From Methylomonas methanica (GTDB lineage Bacteria > Pseudomonadota > Gammaproteobacteria > Methylococcales > Methylomonadaceae), in assembly GCA_001644045.1 (NCBI GenBank), contig LUUF01000115.1:32551-96550 (forward strand): 64,000 nt of DNA. The letters are read 5' to 3'. Made by a program: the position numbers and the translations under genes. The notes beneath the pieces were generated by a model. The model was given only the letters and a program-made list of their open reading frames with translations. It ran no database searches and was not told the DNA's origin. Shown piece after piece: positions 26,077 to 34,265 of this stretch; the first letter of the stretch is position 1; each line of letters begins with the position of its first letter.

Positions 26077-27393
26077 TTATAAGCATTTCAGCCAGGCGGC
26101 CAGGTCGGCGGTGGAAAACAGCCCTTCGTGAATGTGGCGGTTGTTTTCGATGTTTTTTACCGACAAATCGGTGTAGGCGCTGTACCAGACCAGCTCTGGC
26201 AATTGGCTGTTACGGGCAAAATTTTTGAAGCGCTGCTCATCGCGCGAACCACCCTTGATGGCCAGCCATTGGGTATCGGGGAAGCCGCGATCCTTCGCTT
26301 GCTGCGTGCTGCTCCACACTGCGGTCAAACCGAGACTGGCATGGTCGATGAATTCGCCCAGATAATTTTCCCAACTACCGTCGTAATTACTCATGAACAA
26401 CAAGCGCCGCCGGCCGCCGGCATTGCCGGGCAGGATTACCCAACGGGCAAAATGGATCGTGACAATGCCACTCAAATTGCCCTTGGTTGCCACCAATTTG
26501 GCCACCAGATTGATTGCGGCCAGAACGATCTTTAGTGTGTAAAAACGAAAAGCGCCGGGCTTGATTTCGATGACACTGGTCAAATGGTTCTGTAATTGAC
26601 GATCTTCAACGCGCTGAATCGCCTCGCGCTCCTTGGTTTTCACCCAGGGCGTATCGTCCTGCTTGTCACGCATCTCATGCCAACGCAATGCCAGCAGATA
26701 AACCACTGCGGCGACCAGCGCCAGCACCACCAAAAACTCGACAAACGGCCCGAAGAAACCGAAAAAACCACCGACCAAAACCAACCCCAATGTCCACAGC
26801 AAGCCGGTAAACAGCTTGTCGCCATAAAGTGTCAAAAATGGCCGGTTTTCGGGTTTGGGGATATTACCCAGTTGCTGAACAATCGCCGCGTGGATGGCGG
26901 CGGGATCTTGCGTTGCCAAGCTGTCGCGATTGGCATCGATATAGGTCTCAATTTGCTGACGAATATCGCGTTGCCGGTAAACCGTATCGCGGGTTTGGCC
27001 CGGATGCGCCACGTAAAACGCATTGGCGCCGTGGTCGTTAGTCAATAAAAAGCTGGCCAGTTGGCCCGCGTCATTGCCCGGATATCCGGCGCAACAGCCG
27101 TAAACCTTGTTAACAAACTCCGGATTCTTGGCGATCAAGTCATTGACGAACTGTTTGGCGGTGCCGTCGATATTGGCTTCGAAGGCCAACAGAGCCGGCG
27201 TCGGCGAACTACCAGGCGACGGATGGTCGCCAGGAATCACGAAAAACGTGCAGTAATGCAGGTACTGGTAATCGGCGAATTTAATGACGGGATTGTTTTT
27301 AATGTCAGTGCCGATCGGGCCAAGATAGTCTTCCAACTCCTTCAGCTTGTCCGGCAAAATTTCCGTGATAACGGTCATCGGATTCTGTTGCAT
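26077..27393 (-). CDS. Membrane protein with apparently duplicated soluble domain
   Basis: A 438-residue protein of unrecognised family. Residues ~5-115 and ~270-400 look like two copies of one domain. The first has YLHYCTFFVIPGD, then ALLAFEANIDGTAKQFVNDLI; the second has VTIHFARWVILPGN, then RLLFMSNYDGSWENYLGEFID. Between them lies a hydrophobic hairpin (residues ~200-250, LLWTLGLVLVGGFFGFFGPF and FLVVLALVAAVVYLLAL), so both copies should face the same side of the membrane. AGGA upstream supports the start. It sits 37 bases after the P450-fusion gene and 13 before the DyP peroxidase. Function is unknown; context suggests a substrate-handling or membrane-anchoring role. Confidence 0.8.
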   Translation of the reverse strand: MQQNPMTVITEILPDKLKELEDYLGPIGTDIKNNPVIKFADYQYLHYCTFFVIPGDHPSPGSSPTPALLAFEANIDGTAKQFVNDLIAKNPEFVNKVYGCCAGYPGNDAGQLASFLLTNDHGANAFYVAHPGQTRDTVYRQRDIRQQIETYIDANRDSLATQDPAAIHAAIVQQLGNIPKPENRPFLTLYGDKLFTGLLWTLGLVLVGGFFGFFGPFVEFLVVLALVAAVVYLLALRWHEMRDKQDDTPWVKTKEREAIQRVEDRQLQNHLTSVIEIKPGAFRFYTLKIVLAAINLVAKLVATKGNLSGIVTIHFARWVILPGNAGGRRRLLFMSNYDGSWENYLGEFIDHASLGLTAVWSSTQQAKDRGFPDTQWLAIKGGSRDEQRFKNFARNSQLPELVWYSAYTDLSVKNIENNRHIHEGLFSTADLAAWLKCL

Positions 27394-27430
27394 ACCTTTG
27401 TCCTCTTGAAATTATTATGGTGGTGCAAAT

Positions 27431-29467
27431 TTACCGATCGAACGCCAGGACGAACTGATCGGGAAACGGGCCGTCGTAGAGCAGGCAACCTTGCTGCTTG
27501 AGATTGTCCAACCTCAACAGGCTGCCCACGATCAACGGAATCTGGATGCGATTGATATACTCGCCAAAGCAACGGTGCATGCCGTCGCCAAAGTGCATAT
27601 AGCGGTCCAATGAGCGATCGTCGCGTACGCTGTCCGGCTCCGGCCAGGCTGTTTCGTCAAACATCGCCGAAGCGGTGAAGGCGAATACTTCGGTACCCGG
27701 CGGAATTTTCACCCCGGCGATCTCGGCACCGCCCTTGCAATGCCGCCGCATCGCCGCGGCCATCGTATTAAAGCGGAACACGTCGAAGCACAGATGCAGC
27801 AATTTATCCTCGTCGTCGACCACCTGTTTGGCGCGCGCCAACACCTCGGGCTTGGTCAGTAGTTGTTGGACAATCAGGGTGCTGGTCATTGAGGTGGTGT
27901 CCAACGCGCCGACGATCAGACCTGAGATGTTGCGGCGGATGCCGTCGTCGTCCAGGTCGTGTTCGCCGTCCATGCCCATCTTGACCAGGCGCGACAGAAA
28001 ATCCTCGAACTGCTCGCCTTGTTTGATGTGCTGCCGACGCTCGGCGATCAGATTTAACAGGTACGGCCCCATTTCCCGGAACGACTGTTCGGCGGTCATC
28101 TGAATGCTGCGGTCGTTACTTAGGTTTAAAAACAGATCGTGAAACAGGGAACGCATCCAGCGCATCATCGTCACTTCATCCGGTCCCGGCACCCCCAGAT
28201 AGTCGCGGATAAAACGCCGCGCTACCGGCCGGGTCAATTGCGACACCATGTCGATCCGGCCCACCGGCAAGGCGGCTTGGATCATCTCGTCGCAATGCTG
28301 GCGGACGATGCGGCGAATCAATTGGTCTTCGCCGGGCTTGATGACCCGGCGTAACGCGCCTTGTTCTTTGCTGTAGGCTTCCGAGCGGTCCATTCCTAAG
28401 AAAAACGGCCCATTCAGGCGTTGCATATTAGGGGCGTTGATCTCGGCGATGGTGAATTCGGTATCGCGGGCCAAGGTCTCGCGGACATCGCTGTCTCGGG
28501 TCACCAAGGCGCGTTTGCCCAGCACCAGTACCGGTTTATGTTTACGTAACAGCCCGAATAGCCAGCGCTGCACCGGCGCGCCGGTCAACATCGCAACGCC
28601 GCGCGCCAGGTAGTAACTGACGATATTTTGTGGAGTGGTGGACGTAGGGTGGTGATCCAGAGATGGTGCCGGCGCGGGCCGATGTTCGCGATACATCTTA
28701 GCGGCCAGGGCGCCCGTGGGACTGGCGCGCAACTGTTCGACGAAAGCCTGGTAGGCAGCGGGCAAGGCTTCCTTGGGCGGTTGTACGCCGCCGAATTGTT
28801 CCGGTAACAACACCGGCGCGGACAGCGCGGCCAGGCAATAATCGGCAATAGTGGGGCGGTCGCCCAGCAAATAGGCTCTGCCGTCGGCCAGCAGGGCGTC
28901 CAGTTCCGCAAAAATCACTTCGATTTGTTGTTTGCAGGGTTCGACTTGTCCGGGATCGGCAGGGAGATTTTTTGCCATGGCTTTGGCGAGAAATGGATAG
29001 GCGCGCTCGGCCAGCCATTTTTGCCAGACGGGCACGCGCTGTTGCCAGAACGACAAGACGGTTTCTTTGTGGGGTAGCAACATCGCATAGCCATAATTGC
29101 GGGTCGCCAGGCCCAGTTTGTCCACCAGTAACGCCAGCAAGCGTTCGGTTTCCGCCAGACTCTTCTCGTCGCGCGGATATAGCCGCAGTTCAGCGGGCAA
29201 ACGGGCATCGATGTATTGCAGCGATTCGCGCATCGTGCATAAGGTCGCTTCGCTGGTAATCAGCACCGGCATGGCCTTAGCGTCGGCTCCGGCCAGTGCA
29301 AAGGGCAGTATATGCAACATCGGCACATTGCCTTCTTCCCGATACGGCACGCCGCCGTAGTCGAGCATCCAGCGCACTAATTCGCTGATATGCGATACCG
29401 GAATCGTCAATAAACGATTCAATTGTTTGGACTTGGCTCCGCGCCGCGTGCTGCCGGGTTTGATCAT
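27431..29467 (-). CDS. Glutathione S-transferase-like / cytochrome P450 fusion
   Basis: A 678-residue two-part protein. Residues ~20-250 resemble a GST: a thioredoxin-fold start (SELVRWMLDYGGVPYREEG, LHILPFALAG, VLITSEATL) and a helical part with YLLGDRPTIADYCLAALSAP. Residues ~300-670 are a P450: GALDTTSMTST in the I-helix, FGDGMHRCFG with the haem-thiolate Cys near residue 633, and a K-helix DVFRFN where Asp replaces the usual Glu of ExxR. The start at 29467 has AGGAAGG upstream. It is the first gene of the operon with a duplicated-domain membrane protein and a DyP peroxidase. No redox partner is nearby. Confidence 0.88.
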   Translation of the reverse strand: MIKPGSTRRGAKSKQLNRLLTIPVSHISELVRWMLDYGGVPYREEGNVPMLHILPFALAGADAKAMPVLITSEATLCTMRESLQYIDARLPAELRLYPRDEKSLAETERLLALLVDKLGLATRNYGYAMLLPHKETVLSFWQQRVPVWQKWLAERAYPFLAKAMAKNLPADPGQVEPCKQQIEVIFAELDALLADGRAYLLGDRPTIADYCLAALSAPVLLPEQFGGVQPPKEALPAAYQAFVEQLRASPTGALAAKMYREHRPAPAPSLDHHPTSTTPQNIVSYYLARGVAMLTGAPVQRWLFGLLRKHKPVLVLGKRALVTRDSDVRETLARDTEFTIAEINAPNMQRLNGPFFLGMDRSEAYSKEQGALRRVIKPGEDQLIRRIVRQHCDEMIQAALPVGRIDMVSQLTRPVARRFIRDYLGVPGPDEVTMMRWMRSLFHDLFLNLSNDRSIQMTAEQSFREMGPYLLNLIAERRQHIKQGEQFEDFLSRLVKMGMDGEHDLDDDGIRRNISGLIVGALDTTSMTSTLIVQQLLTKPEVLARAKQVVDDEDKLLHLCFDVFRFNTMAAAMRRHCKGGAEIAGVKIPPGTEVFAFTASAMFDETAWPEPDSVRDDRSLDRYMHFGDGMHRCFGEYINRIQIPLIVGSLLRLDNLKQQGCLLYDGPFPDQFVLAFDR

Positions 29468-29933
29468 GATTCCTTCCTCTTGCTTGCTATTGTTATAGTT
29501 ATTAATGTTATAGCTGGCATACACCGGCGACTGTTAGCCGTATCGGTCTGCATGGCATTTTGATATGCACGCTTGGTAAAACAACTTGCCGGTCTGGTCT
29601 GCTTATTTACGCCGTTATCGGCGGCTAAGCAATTGTTAATCCACCTGCGAAGCAAACGCCGAGCTTTAGCAGAGTATCAATAATAGACCAATCGTAACTA
29701 ATTGAAATAAAAAGCGAAAGACAAAATGTTGCTTAGCAACAACCGTGCCTAAATGCGAAGCACGTCACAAAACGCGGCGGGTCCGCCCGCCTGTCGCCTA
29801 GCAAGCGGAAAGCTTCTCTGCAGACGGAATCGGTTGCAAATCATTCCGGTTCTTTCTGTTCGGACCTTAATCAGATTGTCATTTGCCGCTGCCTATAATC
29901 CGGGCCTCTTCACAACGCTTAGGAGCAGTCGCA
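29468..29933. other. Divergent intergenic region upstream of phoD
   Basis: No gene supported in 466 bases. The left part is AT-rich and carries the promoter of the P450 operon. On the plus strand TATAAT at 29894-29899 is a good -10 for the phosphatase gene, with TTGTCAT (29876-29882) 11 bases before it, a PhoB-like half site; a second half site is not clear. AGGAG precedes 29934. Confidence 0.5.
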
Positions 29934-31550
29934 ATGCAATTATTGAAATCCAGCTGTCAATTCTTAAAGCCGGCCAAACTGGCATTGGCAATCGCCGGCT
30001 TGTTAACACTGAACGCGCCGGTATTTGCGGAAACCGTTGATGTGCCGCAAATGGAGCAAGGCATCCAGATCGGTGATTTAGCGCCTGGACGCGCCATCGT
30101 CTGGAGCCGCGCCGACCGCCCGGCGCGCATGATGCTGGAATATGCTTATAACCCGCAGTTCAAGGATGCAGTTAGTGTCCGTGGCCCGCATGCATTGGCC
30201 GAAACCGACTTTACTGCCCGCCAAGACTTGACCGGTTTACCCGACGGTAAAGACGTTTATGTCAAAGTCTGGTTTGAAGATTTGACGAATACCCGCGGCA
30301 AAAGTGAACCGGTTATCGGACATTTTCACACTATCGGCAAGCGCGACGATATCCGTTTCGTCTGGGGCGGCGACACCGCCGGCCAAGGCTGGGGCATCAA
30401 CGAAAGCTTCGGCGGCATGAAGATTTACGAAGCCATGCGCCAGGTGCAGCCGCAATTTTTCATTCAAAGCGGCGACAATGTTTACTCCGACGGCCCGATT
30501 CCGGAGAGCAAGCTGGCCGAAAATGGCCAGGTTTGGACTAACGTAGTAACTCCGGAAGTGAGTAAGGTTGCGGAAACCTTGGATGAGTTCCGTGGCCGCT
30601 ACAAATACAATTTGCTGGATGAAAACGTCCGTCGCTTCAATGCGGAAGTGCCGCAAATCTGGCAGTGGGACGATCATGAAGTGGTCAATAACTGGTCGGA
30701 TTCCAAAGATTTAAATGCCGATCCACGTTACACCGAAAAGAACATACCAACGCTGATTGCGCGGGCCACTAAAGCCTTCCTGGAATATGCGCCGTTGCGT
30801 CCGCACGACGCCGAGGAATCCGAACGGATTTATCGCAAAATTTCCTACGGCAAATTGCTGGATGTTTTTGTGCTGGACATGCGCAGCTATCGCGGCCCTA
30901 ACACCGCTAATCTGCAAGCTCAGGAGAATGCTGAAACTGCTTTCTTGGGTGCCAAGCAATTGGCTTGGCTGCAGGACGAGTTGAAACATTCCAAAGCCAC
31001 CTGGAAAGTCATCTCCGCCGACATGCCGATTGGTTTGAATATCGGCGACGGTAATACTGCCCAAGGCCAAGCGCGTTGGGAGGCGGTTGCAAACGGCAAC
31101 GATGGTCCTGCTGCCGGTCGGGAGCTGGAAATGGCTCGTCTGTTGAGTTTTATCAAGCATGAGCAAATCAACAACCTGGTTTGGCTGACTGCCGATGTCC
31201 ACTATGCCGCAGCCCACTATTACGATCCAACTAAGGCTGCATCCAAAGACTTTGCTCCGTTCTGGGAGTTCGTCGCCGGTCCGTTAAATGCCGGTTCCTT
31301 CGGACCGAACAGCACCGACGGTACATTCGGTCCGCAAGTGGTGTTCTCTAAAGCCCCGCCCGCCGGCCAAGCCAATCTGTCGCCTTACGCCGGCCTGCAA
31401 TTCTTTGGCGAAGTGAATATCGACAAAAAAAGCCGCGCGATGACTGTCGATTTCAAAGACATCGACGGCGCGGTTGTCTTCAGCAAAACTCTTGCGGCGG
31501 AAGCCGAACGTGAACGCGAGCAGGATCATCAAGACCGCGATCACGACTAA
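29934..31550 (+). CDS. phoD: PhoD-like secreted alkaline phosphatase/phosphodiesterase
   Basis: A 538-residue exported metallophosphatase. A signal peptide (residues ~1-33, ending PVFAE) precedes a fibronectin-like N-terminal domain and a PhoD catalytic domain: FVWGGDTAG, FFIQSGDNVYSDGPIP, IWQWDDHEVVNNW, LDMRSYRGP, WLTADVHYAAAHYY. PhoD enzymes release phosphate from phosphodiesters outside the cytoplasm. The ATG at 29934 follows AGGAG and begins the signal peptide. The C terminus is strongly charged (Glu/Arg/Asp/His). It is followed after 84 bases by a GlpQ-type gene on the same strand, suggesting joint use in phosphate scavenging. Confidence 0.9.
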   Translation: MQLLKSSCQFLKPAKLALAIAGLLTLNAPVFAETVDVPQMEQGIQIGDLAPGRAIVWSRADRPARMMLEYAYNPQFKDAVSVRGPHALAETDFTARQDLTGLPDGKDVYVKVWFEDLTNTRGKSEPVIGHFHTIGKRDDIRFVWGGDTAGQGWGINESFGGMKIYEAMRQVQPQFFIQSGDNVYSDGPIPESKLAENGQVWTNVVTPEVSKVAETLDEFRGRYKYNLLDENVRRFNAEVPQIWQWDDHEVVNNWSDSKDLNADPRYTEKNIPTLIARATKAFLEYAPLRPHDAEESERIYRKISYGKLLDVFVLDMRSYRGPNTANLQAQENAETAFLGAKQLAWLQDELKHSKATWKVISADMPIGLNIGDGNTAQGQARWEAVANGNDGPAAGRELEMARLLSFIKHEQINNLVWLTADVHYAAAHYYDPTKAASKDFAPFWEFVAGPLNAGSFGPNSTDGTFGPQVVFSKAPPAGQANLSPYAGLQFFGEVNIDKKSRAMTVDFKDIDGAVVFSKTLAAEAEREREQDHQDRDHD

Positions 31551-31634
31551 AGCCAAGTTGCCGGGACGGTATTTGCCGCCCGGCAATTTCTCTGGCTAAG
31601 ACATTTAACTTCAAGCAAAATAAGGACTCTATTC

Positions 31635-32876
31635 ATGTTGAAACCCACGTTATTGACTGTTGCCATGCTGACTTTATTGGGTGCGCAAACCGGTGCTCAT
31701 GCGCTACCGCACAGCGAACATCATGTACATGCGAACACTGGCCCGCTGGTCATCGGCCATCGCGGCGCCTCAGGCTATCGTCCTGAACACACATTGGCTG
31801 GCTATGCCTTGGCGATTGAATTGGGTGCGGACTTTATCGAGCCCGATTTGGTGCTGACCAAAGACGGCCAAATAATCGCCCGTCACGAACCGATGATAGG
31901 CGGCACCACCGATGTGGCTAACCACCCGGAATTTGCCGATCGTAAAACGACCCGTATGGTGGACGGCGTTGCAGTGACCGATTGGTTTGCCAGCGACTTT
32001 ACCTTGAAAGAAATCAAAACCCTGCGCGCCATCCAGACCCGCGGACGGGATAACTCTTTCGACGGACAGTTTGAAATCCCAACCTTGAACGAAGTCATCG
32101 CGCTGGCTAAGCAGCAAAGCAAAAAAACCGGCCGCAGCATTGGTATCTACCCGGAAATCAAGCATTCCACTTATCATGCCGACCTGAAAAATGCTGAAGG
32201 CAAGCCCTTGTTCGGCGTGAACTTCTTCGAAGACAAGCTGCTGAAAAAACTGCATAAGGAATACGGTAACAGTGCTTGTGCGCCGGTGTTCATCCAGTCT
32301 TTCGAAGTCAGCAATTTGCAATACCTCAGCCGCAAGACCGACATCAAATTGGTACAGCTGATCGACGCCGACGATGTTAATGCCGACGGCTCGATTTCGT
32401 TGGTCGCGCCTTATAAGCAGCCATATGATTTTGTCGTGAAAGGGGATCAACGTACATTTGCCGACTTGTTGAGCAATGACGGCCTGGATTTCGTTAAATC
32501 CTACGCCGATGCGATAGGACCGTGGAAACCGTATCTGGTGAAAACCGTGGCAGACGGCGTTGACCGTAACGGCGACGGCGCAATCACTATCAACGACCGT
32601 CGTGTTGATGGCAGCACGGGTGTAGTAGAACTGGCACATGACAAAGGTTTGCTGGTTCACACCTGGACTTTCCGCAACGATGCCAGCGGCTACGGCTTCG
32701 CCGATCCGCAACAGGAAATGACTTATTACTTTGATTTGGGTGTCGACGGTTTGTTTACCGACTTCGCCGATACTGGAGTTGCGGCTCGTGACGCTTCGAT
32801 TAATGCTAACAACGATCAATATTTCGGTCGTTGCAAATCCGAGCATCGTGACCGTGATCACCAGCATCATTGGTAA
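31635..32876 (+). CDS. glpQ: Secreted glycerophosphodiester phosphodiesterase with EF-hand-like loops
   Basis: A 413-residue periplasmic GDPD enzyme hydrolysing glycerophosphodiesters to glycerol 3-phosphate. A signal peptide (cleavage near AHA, residue 24) is followed by IGHRGASGYRPEHTLAGY with both catalytic His, FIEPDLVLTKDGQIIARHEP and YPEIKH; the C-terminal barrel half has LLVHTWTFRND and GVDGLFTDF. Two calcium-loop-like sequences interrupt it: DVNADGSIS (residue ~247) and a full 12-residue DRNGDGAITIND (residue ~310). The tail is His/Asp/Arg-rich. AAGGA precedes the ATG. It probably acts with the upstream PhoD enzyme. Confidence 0.93.
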   Translation: MLKPTLLTVAMLTLLGAQTGAHALPHSEHHVHANTGPLVIGHRGASGYRPEHTLAGYALAIELGADFIEPDLVLTKDGQIIARHEPMIGGTTDVANHPEFADRKTTRMVDGVAVTDWFASDFTLKEIKTLRAIQTRGRDNSFDGQFEIPTLNEVIALAKQQSKKTGRSIGIYPEIKHSTYHADLKNAEGKPLFGVNFFEDKLLKKLHKEYGNSACAPVFIQSFEVSNLQYLSRKTDIKLVQLIDADDVNADGSISLVAPYKQPYDFVVKGDQRTFADLLSNDGLDFVKSYADAIGPWKPYLVKTVADGVDRNGDGAITINDRRVDGSTGVVELAHDKGLLVHTWTFRNDASGYGFADPQQEMTYYFDLGVDGLFTDFADTGVAARDASINANNDQYFGRCKSEHRDRDHQHHW

Positions 32877-32973
32877 TCAGTATATAGCTTGAAAATAGGC
32901 CCGACAGCTCGATGCGGGGCCGGCGCGGCATGATTTTTAATGAAGCGGGTAAGCGTTTATATGTTTGCTGCAT

Positions 32974-32987
32974 TTGATCGATGTCAA
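32974..32987 (+). promoter_or_regulatory. FNR/ANR-like box
   Basis: TTGAT-CGAT-GTCAA matches the TTGATN4ATCAA consensus at nine of ten positions and the GTCAA variant known from ANR sites. It lies 126 bases before the small lipoprotein gene, in a region where an FNR-family regulator is encoded next door (33284-34033). Confidence 0.55.
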
Positions 32988-33011
32988 ATGGCTTTGCCCG
33001 ATCAATGTCAT

Positions 33012-33045
33012 GATGCTGTCCAAGCCTTAAGGCTTGGACAGCATC
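33012..33045. repeat. 34-bp perfect palindrome
   Basis: GATGCTGTCCAAGCCTT (33012-33028) is followed at once by its exact reverse complement (33029-33045), with no loop. It sits between the FNR-like box and the lipoprotein gene. No T-run follows on the plus strand, so a simple terminator is unlikely; an operator or cruciform-forming site is possible. Confidence 0.75.
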
Positions 33046-33112
33046 TCCTTTGACAATGCGCTGTTGCGCGGCAAAGGTGAACTATAAAAACATCGTCACA
33101 ACCGGAAAACTT

Positions 33113-33232
33113 ATGAAATTAATCAGCCAAGTATTATTGTTAGTTATCGCAGTAACCACCCTGGCCGCATGCGGCGAGCAAGGTGTTGGACCGAGCAAAC
33201 CAAAAGCTGATTCCTCTAAAGAAGTCAAATAA
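33113..33232 (+). CDS. Small lipoprotein
   Basis: A 39-residue protein with a lipoprotein signal: KLISQ, hydrophobic VLLLVIAVTT, lipobox LAAC at residues ~17-20, leaving a ~20-residue mature peptide (GEQGVGPSKPKADSSKEVK). This size and plan recall the LptM-like small lipoproteins, but the mature sequence is not diagnostic. The ATG at 33113 directly begins the signal. It is convergent with the FNR-family gene. Expression under an FNR-like box is inferred. Confidence 0.7.
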   Translation: MKLISQVLLLVIAVTTLAACGEQGVGPSKPKADSSKEVK

Positions 33233-33283
33233 GCGGCTTTAGCTTGGAATGCGATATTGCCGTGTCTTTGCTGTGCGGCAATA

Positions 33284-34033
33284 TCAATTCGAGACGCTGG
33301 CGTCGACAGCGCAATTTACCGTACACGAGTTAACCACGGTTTTCAGCGCAGCCAAATTGTGGATTTGTATCCCGCGCTGTTTAACGGTAATGATGCCTTG
33401 TTGGCTTAAATAAGCTAATTGCCGGCTGACCGTCTCAATCGTCAGGCCCAGAAAATTGGCGATATGCAAACGGCTCATCGTCAAATTGAATGCCGTGCTG
33501 GAAAAGCCCAATGCTGCGTAGCGTTGTGAGAGCATCAATAAAAAAGTGGCCATCCGTTCCTTGGCGGAGCGATGTCCAAGCAAGATAATCTTGTCGTGGT
33601 CCGACGCGATTTCTTTGCCCAAAATTCGCATCAGCTGGCTATGTAAGCTAGGTATCTTGCCGCATAATTCATTAAGATTGCTTAACGGCAATTCGCAAAC
33701 CGAAGCGGTTTCCAGCGCAACCGTCGAACAAGTAAAGCGCCCGTATTGCAGCGAATCCAGCCCCATCAATTCCCCGGGCAAATAAAACCCCATGGTTTGT
33801 TCTTCGCCTTCCTCGTTAGCGATAAAGCTCCTGAAAGAGCCGGATTTGATGGCATACAAGCTGCGACAAGTATCGCCTTGCCGGTAGAGTAAATCGTCGA
33901 TCCGCAGTGGCCGCCGTTCGCGAACAATCGTCGCCAGTTCTTCGACTTCTGATTGTTGTAAACCAAAAGGCAGGCATAATTCGGACAGCTTGCAGGTTTG
34001 GCAGGTGACCTTGGTCGAGTTGGTTTCCGTCAC
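33284..34033 (-). CDS. fnr: FNR/ANR-type oxygen-sensing transcription regulator
   Basis: A 249-residue Crp/Fnr protein. The N-terminal CQTCKLSELC gives the Cx2Cx5C cysteine spacing of FNR, and the fourth cluster ligand is present in SVCELP. This supports a [4Fe-4S] oxygen sensor. The cNMP-like barrel has YRQGDTCRSLYAIKSGSFRSF and FYLPGELMGLDSL; the helix-turn-helix has ETVSR, the DNA-contact E-x2-SR set reading TTGAT half sites. It would switch genes between oxic and anoxic growth. It is convergent with the small lipoprotein gene and divergent from parC. Confidence 0.92.
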   Translation of the reverse strand: MTETNSTKVTCQTCKLSELCLPFGLQQSEVEELATIVRERRPLRIDDLLYRQGDTCRSLYAIKSGSFRSFIANEEGEEQTMGFYLPGELMGLDSLQYGRFTCSTVALETASVCELPLSNLNELCGKIPSLHSQLMRILGKEIASDHDKIILLGHRSAKERMATFLLMLSQRYAALGFSSTAFNLTMSRLHIANFLGLTIETVSRQLAYLSQQGIITVKQRGIQIHNLAALKTVVNSCTVNCAVDASVSN

Positions 34034-34265
34034 GTTTGCCCTGGGTTAATGTCGCTGTAAACTGCATAGTAACAGAGCTTGTTGAATTGCATGCCTTGCC
34101 TTGTACAAGCGTGGGATTTCGCCTCATATTTCGTGGCCAGGCCAGGCATATTCCGCTGGCACTATCCTATTTCCGATACGCTATCCTTCGGTGACTATGG
34201 TATTTTAGCCGCCCTATATCGTGCCGCGATTCGGCGGCTTACAACACAGGATTATTCGCAAAACC

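Noticed and set aside
31770..32870. Long (366-codon) antisense frame opposite the GDPD gene
   Set aside because: The sense strand encodes a complete GDPD with all motifs. The antisense frame has no recognisable domain and follows from codon bias.
33012..33045. Palindrome as a Rho-independent terminator of the GDPD gene
   Set aside because: There is no loop and no T-run on the plus strand, and it is 136 bases after the stop codon.
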